A stretch of 29,483 bases of DNA, taken from the NCBI GenBank assembly GCA_964602895.1, contig CAZRTG010000025.1, positions 1-29,483 of the forward strand, given 5' to 3'. Below are positions 23,181 to 29,483 of this stretch, in pieces. The notes under the pieces are model-generated. The model did no database searches. It was not told the origin of the DNA and worked only from the letters and a program-made list of their open reading frames with translations. Numbering within the stretch: position 1 is the stretch's first letter; each line of letters opens with the position of its first letter. The DNA comes from JAWXBM01 sp964602895 (lineage in GTDB: Bacteria; Pseudomonadota; Gammaproteobacteria; Xanthomonadales; SZUA-36). Position numbers and translations under genes: made by a program.

Positions 23181-24793
23181 AAACACAGATAAGCGCCATC
23201 AAACTGGTATTGATTTCGGCACTGTTCCTTACCGTGTTCGCCAATGTCGCCTTTTTCCGTAATCTGGCGAGCACCTTCACCGGTCAGCCCAATGCGGGCC
23301 TGCATCTGGTTGCACTGGGCGTGGTTTTACTGTGTGTGATCATCCTGTTCCTGCTGCTGTTTTCTTCCCGTTATATTCTCAAACCGTCACTGATGGTGTT
23401 GTTTCTGATTTCGGCTGTGACGGCCTATTTCATGGATACCTACAATATCGTGATCGACAGCGACATGCTGATGAACGCACTGGCCACCAACACCGCTGAA
23501 TCAGGAGACCTGATAACGCCGCGCTTTGTCATGTATGTGATGCTGATGGGTTTGGTGCCTTCGTATCTGATCTGGGATTTACCGATCCAACCTGAATCGT
23601 TTGGCAAAGCCTGTCTGTCGCGACTCAAACTGGCAGGGGTCACCTCGGTGGTTGCGCTGGCCATCATTCTGATATTCAGTTCATTTTTCGCCAGTTTTGT
23701 GCGCGAGCACAAGATTTTGCGCTATTACGCCAATCCCCTGACGCCGATACATGCGGTTTACCAGTGGGGTCATAAAGCCAGGGTCAGCGCGCCGGTGGAT
23801 GTCACCGCGATCGGTACCGATGCCCATATCCCGGCTGCCGACATCGATCGTGAACTCATCATCATGGTACTGGGCGAAACGGCGCGCGCCGATCGTTTTT
23901 CTGTCAACGGTTATCAACGTCAAACCAACCCGCGTATGGGACAGGAAGAGGTGATCAGCTTCAGTCATGTACAGGCCTGCGGTACATCAACGGCAGTATC
24001 GGTGCCGTGCATGTTTGACCGTGAAGACCGTGAAGACTTCAGCAATGCTGAAGCCGCATCAACGCAAAATGTACTGGATGTGTTGGACCATGCCGGGGTG
24101 CGCGTATTGTGGCGCGACAACAATTCCGACTCCAAAGGCGTAGCCAACCGCATTGTGTTCGAAGACTTTCGCAGCCCGGAAAACAACCCGGTTTGTGATG
24201 TCGAATGCCGCGATGTGGGCATGCTGGCGGGCTTGCAGGAATACATTGATGCACATGCCGAAGGCGATGTGTTCATCATTCTGCACCAGATGGGCAGCCA
24301 CGGGCCGGCCTATTACAAACGTTATCCTGAGGAGTTCCGGGTGTTTACGCCCACTTGCGACAGCAATCAGCTGGATAACTGCACTCAGGAACAGATCAGC
24401 AACACCTATGACAACACCATCCTTTACACCGATCATTTCATTGGTGAAGTCATTAATTTACTCAAAGCCAATGATGACCGTTTTGAAACCGGTATGCTTT
24501 ATGCCAGTGATCATGGTGAATCATTGGGTGAAAAGGGCGTTTATTTGCACGGGCTGCCTTACTGGATCGCGCCCCATGAACAGACCGAAGTGCCCATGAT
24601 CATGTGGTTTGGCAAGGCCTATCATGATGCGCCGATCCCGGCATTGCGTGAAATCCGCGACACACCGCTGACGCATGATTATATTTTCCACACCCTGTTG
24701 GGCCTGTTCGAAATTACTTCCACCGAATACAACGAGGAAAAGGATGTGCTGCATCTGTCGCGTGAACATGCGGGTGTGGTGCGGGAGTATTGA
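23177..24793 (+). CDS. eptA: Phosphoethanolamine transferase, EptA type
   Basis: A 538-residue inner-membrane enzyme that moves phosphoethanolamine from phosphatidylethanolamine to lipid A phosphates, lowering surface negative charge and sensitivity to polymyxins. Five membrane helices occupy about residues 8-180, followed by a periplasmic sulfatase-fold domain. The nucleophile is T235 in LGETARADRFSVNGY. Other metal-binding parts are HQMGSHGPAYYKRYP, and YASDHGESLGEKGVYLHG with D445 and H446. Paired cysteines (VQACGTSTAVSVPC, CDVEC, TPTCDSNQLDNC) fit the disulfides of the EptA/MCR family. It overlaps the PAP2 gene by four bases. Other members of the family modify different acceptors, so lipid A is likely but not proven. 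Confidence 0.92.
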   Translation: MKTQISAIKLVLISALFLTVFANVAFFRNLASTFTGQPNAGLHLVALGVVLLCVIILFLLLFSSRYILKPSLMVLFLISAVTAYFMDTYNIVIDSDMLMNALATNTAESGDLITPRFVMYVMLMGLVPSYLIWDLPIQPESFGKACLSRLKLAGVTSVVALAIILIFSSFFASFVREHKILRYYANPLTPIHAVYQWGHKARVSAPVDVTAIGTDAHIPAADIDRELIIMVLGETARADRFSVNGYQRQTNPRMGQEEVISFSHVQACGTSTAVSVPCMFDREDREDFSNAEAASTQNVLDVLDHAGVRVLWRDNNSDSKGVANRIVFEDFRSPENNPVCDVECRDVGMLAGLQEYIDAHAEGDVFIILHQMGSHGPAYYKRYPEEFRVFTPTCDSNQLDNCTQEQISNTYDNTILYTDHFIGEVINLLKANDDRFETGMLYASDHGESLGEKGVYLHGLPYWIAPHEQTEVPMIMWFGKAYHDAPIPALREIRDTPLTHDYIFHTLLGLFEITSTEYNEEKDVLHLSREHAGVVREY

Positions 24794-24829
24794 CCCGTTC
24801 TGAGCAAAACACACCATCGGATTCTGTAC

Positions 24830-26095
24830 ATGCTCGGTCTTATTGTGGCCGGAGAGGCGGTCTATGCACTGCCGTTTCACATCACGCGGTTTTTCCGGCC
24901 CACGGTGCTGGATGTGTTCGACCTGACCAACACCGAGCTGGGTACGGTTCAGGCGGCTTATGGCATTGTCGGAGTGTTGGCGTATTTTCCAAGTGGGCCA
25001 CTGGCCGATCGCTTTTCTGCCCGCTCATTGTTGGCGGTGTCGTTGTTCAGCACGGCTGCAGGCGGGCTGTACCTGGCTACGATGCCGGGGTTTGTCGGCG
25101 CCGTTCTGGTGTGGGGTTTTTTTGGACTTACCACCATATTGCTGTTCTGGGCGGCCCTGATTCGTACCACCCGCGAGTGGGGTAGCGACCGGTCACAAGG
25201 CCAGGCGTTTGGTTGGCTGGATGCGGGTCGCGGGGTGTTCTCTGCTGCCCTGGCCTCTGCGGCCGCCTTGATTTTTGGATTCCTGTTCCCCGATGGCATC
25301 ATTGCGGCCGACATGGCCGACCGCAATGCCGCTTTGCGCATGGTAATCCTGGCGTATTCCGCGATTACCGCCTTGTCCGGTGTGTTTGTCTGGTACGCCA
25401 TGGCCGACCGCGGCGACGGCGTCAAACGGCACTTTGAAAAATGGCAACCGGCAAGGGTAAGTCTGGGCGCGCACCTGATGCGTGCCCTTCGCCTGCCGGC
25501 TGTGTGGCTGATCTCGGTGATCGTGTTCTGTGCCTACGTTGCCTATAAGGGCTTCGATAATTATTCGTTGTACGCGGTGCAGGTGTTTGGGCTGAATCAG
25601 GTTGAAGCTTCACAACTGGTGGCTCTGGGCTCATGGATGCGACCCGTGGGTGCGTTGGGCTTGGGCTTGCTGGGTGACCGCTATCAGGTAACCCGCATGA
25701 CGGTGGTCTGCTTTGTCACCCTGCTGGTATCTCAGTTGTTTTTTGCCATGTACACCCCGGCGCCTGGTGCGGTCTGGATTTTGCTGAGCAATATCCTGAT
25801 CGGTGGTGCGGCAATGTTCGGCTTGCGCTCCCTGTATTACGCCCTGTTGGAGGATGCCCACATACCGGCGGTGGCTACCGGCACAGCCGTGGGCGTGGTG
25901 TCGGTAATCGGCTATTCGCCAGACGTGTTCGTCAGCTATGTTGGCGGGGTGTTGCTGGATCGTTCACCGGGTTTGATCGGCCATCAGCACTACTTCTGGT
26001 TCCTGGCGTCTTTTGCAGCGCTGGGTCTGGTAACCAGCCTAATCCTGATGCGCCTGCTGAAAAAAGGGGACGAAAAAGGGGACGGGGCAAATTAA
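24830..26095 (+). CDS. MFS transporter
   Basis: A 421-residue protein with about twelve membrane segments and the MFS signature between helices 2 and 3 (GPLADRFSARSLL), with a matching GLLGDRYQVTRM in the second half. The cargo is not evident. The ATG at 24830 starts directly in the first helix; a few codons of upstream in-frame sequence without ATG (from CTG at 24800) encode SKTHHRILY, which would make a more normal cytoplasmic N terminus, so a non-ATG start is possible. It lies 36 nt after eptA and is probably in the same operon. The last residues KKGDEKGDGAN and the stop codon are encoded by the GGGGAC palindrome, so the original C terminus was likely replaced. Confidence 0.88.
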   Translation: MLGLIVAGEAVYALPFHITRFFRPTVLDVFDLTNTELGTVQAAYGIVGVLAYFPSGPLADRFSARSLLAVSLFSTAAGGLYLATMPGFVGAVLVWGFFGLTTILLFWAALIRTTREWGSDRSQGQAFGWLDAGRGVFSAALASAAALIFGFLFPDGIIAADMADRNAALRMVILAYSAITALSGVFVWYAMADRGDGVKRHFEKWQPARVSLGAHLMRALRLPAVWLISVIVFCAYVAYKGFDNYSLYAVQVFGLNQVEASQLVALGSWMRPVGALGLGLLGDRYQVTRMTVVCFVTLLVSQLFFAMYTPAPGAVWILLSNILIGGAAMFGLRSLYYALLEDAHIPAVATGTAVGVVSVIGYSPDVFVSYVGGVLLDRSPGLIGHQHYFWFLASFAALGLVTSLILMRLLKKGDEKGDGAN

Positions 26096-26126
26096 ACGAC
26101 GATTAATTTGCCCCGTCCCCTTTTTT
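26057..26126. repeat. GGGGAC-type palindrome, copy 1
   Basis: Perfect 23-bp inverted arms (26073-26095 and 26103-26125) with a core GGGGACGGGGCAAATT, a 7-nt spacer and a T-run on the right. A partial direct copy CTGAAAAAAGGGGAC precedes the left arm. It could act as a bidirectional terminator. Copy 2 follows vapC; the outer sequence CTGAAAAA...GGGGAC is shared by both. Confidence 0.85.
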
Positions 26127-26217
26127 ATCAGTGCTTTTCCTACGTTTGCCGGGGCAGAATGCCGATGAACAATTTGTATTTCTGTTCGATACTGATTCTC
26201 GGACAATCAGATAAGGC

Positions 26218-26257
26218 TTGGCGACCATGAGGCACATAATATAACATCAAATGATGT
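26218..26257 (+). promoter_or_regulatory. Putative vapBC promoter and operator
   Basis: TTGGCG (26218-26223) and TATAAC (26240-26245) are 16 bp apart. The inverted repeat ACATCA-AA-TGATGT (26244-26257) overlaps the -10 element, where an autorepressing antitoxin would bind. By family knowledge VapB/VapBC represses its own promoter through such repeats. Consensus-based only. Confidence 0.45.
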
Positions 26258-26291
26258 ATTATTGCGTGCATATACTCACGGGAGATAATCA

Positions 26292-26489
26292 GTGCGTACC
26301 ACACTGAATATCGATGAGGATTTGCTGGCAGTTGCTCAGCGTTTAACTGGCCTGAGTGGTAAAGCAGAGCTGGTGCGTGCCGGTCTGCAGGCACTGATTG
26401 AGCGTGAAAGCGCGCGGCGCCTGGCTCGCCTGGGTGGCAGCGATCCGCAGTTAAAAGCAGTGCCTCGACGTCGGGCCGCCAAAGGCTGA
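26292..26489 (+). CDS. vapB: VapB-type antitoxin
   Basis: A 65-residue protein starting with MRTTLNIDEDLLAVAQRLTG, the ribbon-helix-helix DNA-binding opening of VapB-family antitoxins. A helix (KAELVRAGLQALIERESARRLARLGG) follows, and a basic tail ends the protein. It should neutralise the VapC toxin encoded 6 nt downstream and repress the operon. The GTG start is supported by GGGAG 7 nt upstream and by the family's N terminus. Confidence 0.92.
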   Translation: MRTTLNIDEDLLAVAQRLTGLSGKAELVRAGLQALIERESARRLARLGGSDPQLKAVPRRRAAKG

Positions 26490-26495
26490 TCCGGA

Positions 26496-26852
26496 ATGGT
26501 GCTGGTAGATACCTCTGTCTGGATTGATCATTTCAGAAAGGGTGAAGCGCAACTGGTCGAACTACTGGAAAACAGCCTGGTTCTGATGCACCCGTTTGTC
26601 AGGGGTGAACTGGCTTGTGGAAATCTGCAGAACCGCAGTGCTGTGTTGGCTATGCTGGGCAATCTGCCTGCTGCAGTGATGGCTGGTGATGATGAAGTAA
26701 TCGCCTTTATTGAGCGATATCGTTTGATGGGTGTTGGCCTTGGCTATGTGGATGCACACCTTCTGGCCGCAACGGCTCTCAGCACGCCAGCCAGCTTGTG
26801 GACCAAGGATCGTGCTTTGCATCAGGCTGCCACACAAATGGATTTGGTCTGA
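26496..26852 (+). CDS. vapC: VapC toxin, PIN-domain ribonuclease
   Basis: A 118-residue PIN-domain protein. The four acidic residues of the active site are D5 (MVLVDTSVWIDHF), E38 (VRGELACG), D86 (GYVDAHLLAA) and D105 (WTKDRALHQ). VapC toxins cleave RNA, often initiator tRNA or rRNA, when the antitoxin is degraded. All catalytic positions are intact, so it looks functional. It follows vapB by 6 nt. Its stop codon TGA is part of the CTGAAAAAGGGGAC sequence that begins repeat copy 2. Confidence 0.93.
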   Translation: MVLVDTSVWIDHFRKGEAQLVELLENSLVLMHPFVRGELACGNLQNRSAVLAMLGNLPAAVMAGDDEVIAFIERYRLMGVGLGYVDAHLLAATALSTPASLWTKDRALHQAATQMDLV

Positions 26853-26918
26853 AAAAGGGGACTGAAAAAGGGGACGGGGCAAATTAAATGCCGTTTAATT
26901 TGCCCCGTCCCCTTTTTT
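26849..26918. repeat. GGGGAC-type palindrome, copy 2
   Basis: Perfect 24-bp inverted arms (26865-26888 and 26894-26917), 5-nt spacer and a T-run. Same arm sequence and same leading direct copy (CTGAAAAAGGGGAC) as copy 1. It lies between vapC and the end of the histidine phosphatase gene and would serve as a terminator for both converging transcripts. Confidence 0.85.
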
Positions 26919-26925
26919 CCTTTTT

Positions 26926-27474
26926 TCAGTTAATGCGGGATTCCATTTGGTGTCCGAGCTCAAGTAATTGCAGCGTATCTCCCGACCACTGCACCGTGGT
27001 GACCGAGGCGTTGGCCGGCCGGAAACAGATCACACGGTCACGTTGCTGCAAGAAGCTGACGATGGCGTTGAGTACCATGAAGTGGGTAAACACCACGGTG
27101 TGCTCTCTGACACTCTCCAACTCTGCCAATAAGGCCTTGCGCCAGTCCTGCACCATGACGTGTTGTTGTTGCCAACTTTGCGGCGCGATGCTGCGCAACC
27201 ATTCATGCCGATCAGCTTTATCCACCGGTGTGGGGATTTCACGGAAGGTTTCCACGATGACGGGCTCGGCGCCCAAGGCATCAGCCAGTGGTTGAGCGGT
27301 TTCACGCGCACGCAGCATGGGGCTGCTGATCAGACGTACCTCCGGCCCGAGCCGTGGCAGCAGTAGCTGTGCGGTTTTTGCAGCTTGCTGGCGACCCAAC
27401 TCACTCAAGCCCGGGTCGTCGGCTTGATGCCATTTTTCGGCTGCTTCGCCGTGGCGTATCAGATAAATATTCAA
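26926..27474 (-). CDS. Histidine phosphatase superfamily protein (SixA/PhoE-like)
   Basis: A 182-residue protein with the RHG motif at residues 7-9 (MNIYLIRHGEAA). It also has LSELGRQQAAKTAQLL, SSPMLRARETAQPLADALG, an acidic TFREIPTP, and the second histidine H131 in VVFTHFMVLNAIV. These are the catalytic parts of the phosphoglycerate mutase-like phosphatases. Its start overlaps the mtnC stop by four bases, so it is translated with the methionine salvage genes. It could dephosphorylate a pathway intermediate or be an unrelated housekeeping phosphatase; the sequence does not decide. Confidence 0.88.
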   Translation of the reverse strand: MNIYLIRHGEAAEKWHQADDPGLSELGRQQAAKTAQLLLPRLGPEVRLISSPMLRARETAQPLADALGAEPVIVETFREIPTPVDKADRHEWLRSIAPQSWQQQHVMVQDWRKALLAELESVREHTVVFTHFMVLNAIVSFLQQRDRVICFRPANASVTTVQWSGDTLQLLELGHQMESRIN

Positions 27475-28157
27475 AGTGCTTTCTCAATTTCAATGTGTTG
27501 GAAATCTGGTACCTGTTTGTGCCTCGCAGCTGCATTCAGTTCCCCCTCGCGCACCAGCCAGACAGTTGCCATGCCAGCCGCCGCCGCCGCATCCAGTTCG
27601 GCTTCGATATCGGACAGAAACAGAATCTCTGCGGCAGGCAAATTCAATGCTGCAGCGATCTGACGGTAGGATTCAACCTCCTGTTTGGCACCCACCTGTG
27701 TATCAAAATAGCCACTGAAAAGTGGCGTCAGATCCCCGGCATCACTGTGGCCAAACAACAGTTTTTGTGCGTATTCCGAGCCGGAAGAATAGACATACAA
27801 ACGCAAGCCCTGTTCATGCCAGCGCCGCAAACACTCCGTGGCATCAGCGTAAACATGTCCGGTGAAATCACCATTGTGGTAACCGGCTTCCCAGATCAAA
27901 CCCTGCAGGGCTTTCAATGGGGTGATTTTGCGGTCTTCGTCTATCCATTGGCACAGCCGGGCAATGGCCTGCTCATCGCTCAAGTCTTCAGCGGCCACTG
28001 CGCTGACCTGGTCCAGCAATTCCCGAACCCGGGCATCACCTGCATGCGTACGTACAAATTCAGGCAGGCGTTCACGTGCATAGGGAAACAACACATCCTT
28101 GACGAAGGACAGCGAGGAGGTGGTGCCTTCGATGTCGGTTACGATGGCGCGGATCAT
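27471..28157 (-). CDS. mtnC: Acireductone synthase (enolase-phosphatase E1)
   Basis: A 228-residue HAD-superfamily enzyme of methionine salvage. It enolises 2,3-diketo-5-methylthiopentyl-1-phosphate and removes the phosphate to give acireductone. The opening MIRAIVTDIEGTTSSLSFVKDVLFPYA is diagnostic, with D8 and E10 in D-x-E-G-T-T. Further motifs are VYSSGSEYAQKLLFG, VGAKQEVESY with the catalytic lysine, and FLSDIEAELDAA. Length is typical. It overlaps mtnD upstream and the histidine phosphatase downstream, each by ATGA. Confidence 0.96.
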   Translation of the reverse strand: MIRAIVTDIEGTTSSLSFVKDVLFPYARERLPEFVRTHAGDARVRELLDQVSAVAAEDLSDEQAIARLCQWIDEDRKITPLKALQGLIWEAGYHNGDFTGHVYADATECLRRWHEQGLRLYVYSSGSEYAQKLLFGHSDAGDLTPLFSGYFDTQVGAKQEVESYRQIAAALNLPAAEILFLSDIEAELDAAAAAGMATVWLVREGELNAAARHKQVPDFQHIEIEKAL

Positions 28158-28726
28158 GAAGGCGTAGAAGCGTATTGCGCCAAGAACTCCTCCATATTTG
28201 GCAGCCCGTCAGCGATGGGGTTATGGGTGTATTGCGCTACCCATCCCTCGGGCGTGGTGAACAAACGAATCGCTTTGAGGTTGGGCTCGGCTCCGGTATC
28301 AAACCAGTGCGGCGTATTGGCGGGAACGCTGATCAGATCACCCTGCTGGCAATAAACCGCATAGACATGTTCATTCGGGTGCAGATAAAACAAGCCATGA
28401 CCGCCAACGAAAAACCGTACCTCGAAATCACTGTGGATATGTTCCGAGAGAAACTTCTGTCGTAAGGCGACTTTGTCCGGAAAATCCGGACCCACGCTGA
28501 TCACATCCGCTGACTGGAAACCGTGTTTGGCCTTGAGTCGCGTCACCGGTTCACGATAGGCATCCAGAATGGTTTCCTGATCGGCGTTATTCGTTAACGG
28601 CTGATTGGCATCCCAACGTTCAAACTGCACGCCGATGGCATCCAGCCGTTGCGTAATCGAAGTCGCATCGCGAATAATTTCTGCTTGCGCAGCTTGGGCA
28701 TTGGGAAAGATGACCAGCAAGCTCAT
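28154..28726 (-). CDS. mtnD: Acireductone dioxygenase
   Basis: A 190-residue cupin metalloenzyme that splits acireductone with oxygen to 2-keto-4-methylthiobutyrate and formate (Fe form) in methionine salvage; the Ni form gives an off-pathway product. The metal ligands are H96 and H98 (SEHIHSDFEVRFF), E102 and H140 (PANTPHWFDTG). Length and the C-terminal FTTPEGWVAQYT are typical of the family. Both ends overlap neighbours by ATGA, so expression is tightly coupled with mtnB and mtnC. Confidence 0.96.
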   Translation of the reverse strand: MSLLVIFPNAQAAQAEIIRDATSITQRLDAIGVQFERWDANQPLTNNADQETILDAYREPVTRLKAKHGFQSADVISVGPDFPDKVALRQKFLSEHIHSDFEVRFFVGGHGLFYLHPNEHVYAVYCQQGDLISVPANTPHWFDTGAEPNLKAIRLFTTPEGWVAQYTHNPIADGLPNMEEFLAQYASTPS

Positions 28727-29352
28727 GGTTTCTTTACTCCGTATAAACGGTTTTCAATATTCAGCAAAAACTCCAATGCTTCCATATGACGCTGTGCCTC
28801 CTCGACTGACTCTCCCCAAGTGTACAGGCCATGGCCAGCGATGATGTAACCATAGCAACTGGTTTGCGCCTCATCATTGGCCGACAGATAACCTTCCACT
28901 TCATCTGCCAAACGGCTGATATCCTGATCGTTGTCGAAAATCGGCAAGACCACGGTGGATTCATGCGTGGTGATTCCGTGCAAGGCTTTGAGCAGTTCGT
29001 AGTCTTCGAGGATGACGGCATCGCCAAACAACCTTGACGCCAGCACCGCGGCAGGCGAGTGACTGTGTAACACCGAGCCCAGGCCGGGGTAACGAGCGTA
29101 CAAAGTGGTGTGCAACAAAGTTTCAGCCGAGGGTTTTCTGCTATCCAGCGACTTGCCTGACGGGTCGACCAGCATGATGTCAGCAGCGGTGAGGTGGCCT
29201 TTGTGGCAACCGGAAACCGTGATCGCAATACGTTCATCATCCACCCGGGCAGACAGGTTGCCACTGGTGGCCGGTACGCAGTCATGGCTGTGCAAATAAT
29301 TTCCGGCGGCGATCAATTCCTGCGCGCGTTGTTGAACTGTATCTTTTGACAT
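28723..29352 (-). CDS. mtnB: Methylthioribulose-1-phosphate dehydratase
   Basis: A 209-residue class II aldolase-fold enzyme that dehydrates 5-methylthioribulose-1-phosphate to the diketone used by MtnC. Motifs are PATSGNLSARVDD, TVSGCHKGHL, KPSAETLLHTTLY with the catalytic glutamate E77, and the zinc histidines H96 and H98 (VLHSHSP) and H174 (IAGHGLYTWG). It is the first gene of the visible mtn operon; mtnA and mtnK are not in the window. A GGAG lies 13 nt before the ATG. No SAM riboswitch was recognised in the 80 bases upstream. Confidence 0.95.
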   Translation of the reverse strand: MSKDTVQQRAQELIAAGNYLHSHDCVPATSGNLSARVDDERIAITVSGCHKGHLTAADIMLVDPSGKSLDSRKPSAETLLHTTLYARYPGLGSVLHSHSPAAVLASRLFGDAVILEDYELLKALHGITTHESTVVLPIFDNDQDISRLADEVEGYLSANDEAQTSCYGYIIAGHGLYTWGESVEEAQRHMEALEFLLNIENRLYGVKKP

Positions 29353-29430
29353 GGTTTTTTATTGTCTCCGATATTGAGTATGGATTGTAGTGTGCGCAGG
29401 AGGTGAGCTCAATTGCGGCTCCCAAACAGA

Positions 29431-29483
29431 TTGTAGGAGGCAGCCACGCTGCCGACCGGGTTGAATCGCGAGCATGGCTCGCT
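29431..29483. repeat. REP-like element, cut by window end
   Basis: TTGTAGGAGGCAGCCACGCTGC followed by GCCGACCGGG and a self-complementary ATCGCGAGCATGGCTCGCT. It is a further copy of the TGTAGGAG family, upstream of mtnB and truncated by the window edge. Confidence 0.65.

Noticed and set aside
29353..29430. Search for a SAM riboswitch or other leader upstream of mtnB.
   Set aside because: The short AT-rich leader shows no conserved SAM-binding core.

Overview
The window reads as a draft-genome contig from a Gammaproteobacterium. The protein families are gammaproteobacterial: an E. coli-like ThrC, EptA with a PAP2 phosphatase, BtuB with a cobalamin riboswitch, and an mtnB-mtnD-mtnC block. Base composition is moderately GC-rich by eye. 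REP-like TGTAGGAGC repeats and a secreted protein ending in FKDGFEAP recall Xanthomonadales-type genomes, but I cannot fix the order from sequence alone. A run of exactly 100 N at 22061-22160 marks a scaffold join inside a repeat array.

Layout. (1) 1-3717, + strand: the end of homoserine kinase (thrB), a palindromic MITE-like element, threonine synthase (thrC), and a closely linked exported amidohydrolase. (2) 3718-4020: an array of five 34-bp repeats bounded by a 30-bp inverted repeat. (3) 4081-5558, - strand: DUF456 membrane protein, MarR regulator and ArfB ribosome-rescue hydrolase. (4) 5772-6458: a SAM methyltransferase. (5) 6511-8850, - strand: a BtuB-like TonB-dependent receptor under a cobalamin riboswitch. 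(6) 8991-10691, - strand: an exported class C beta-lactamase-like serine hydrolase. (7) 10894-13104, + strand: a secreted alpha/beta hydrolase with a Calx-beta-like C-terminal domain.

(8) 13422-22019, + strand, is the most unusual stretch: an ABC exporter, a double-CDGSH iron-sulfur protein fused to two cupin domains, two different class V PLP enzymes, and a 913-residue TonB-dependent receptor. I do not recognise this combination as a described pathway. One reading is that it makes or modifies an amino-acid-derived small molecule, exports it and takes it (perhaps metal-loaded) back up. That is inference.

(9) 22377-26095, + strand: a PAP2 phosphatase overlapping eptA by ATGA, then an MFS transporter; the first two are expected to remodel lipid A or undecaprenyl phosphate lipids. 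(10) 26057-26918: a vapBC toxin-antitoxin pair between two copies of a GGGGAC-type palindrome. (11) 26926-29352, - strand: methionine salvage genes mtnB-mtnD-mtnC plus a histidine phosphatase, all joined by 4-bp ATGA overlaps. REP-like repeats recur at 10793, 13109, 22041 and 29431. Several gene ends lie inside or directly against repeats.
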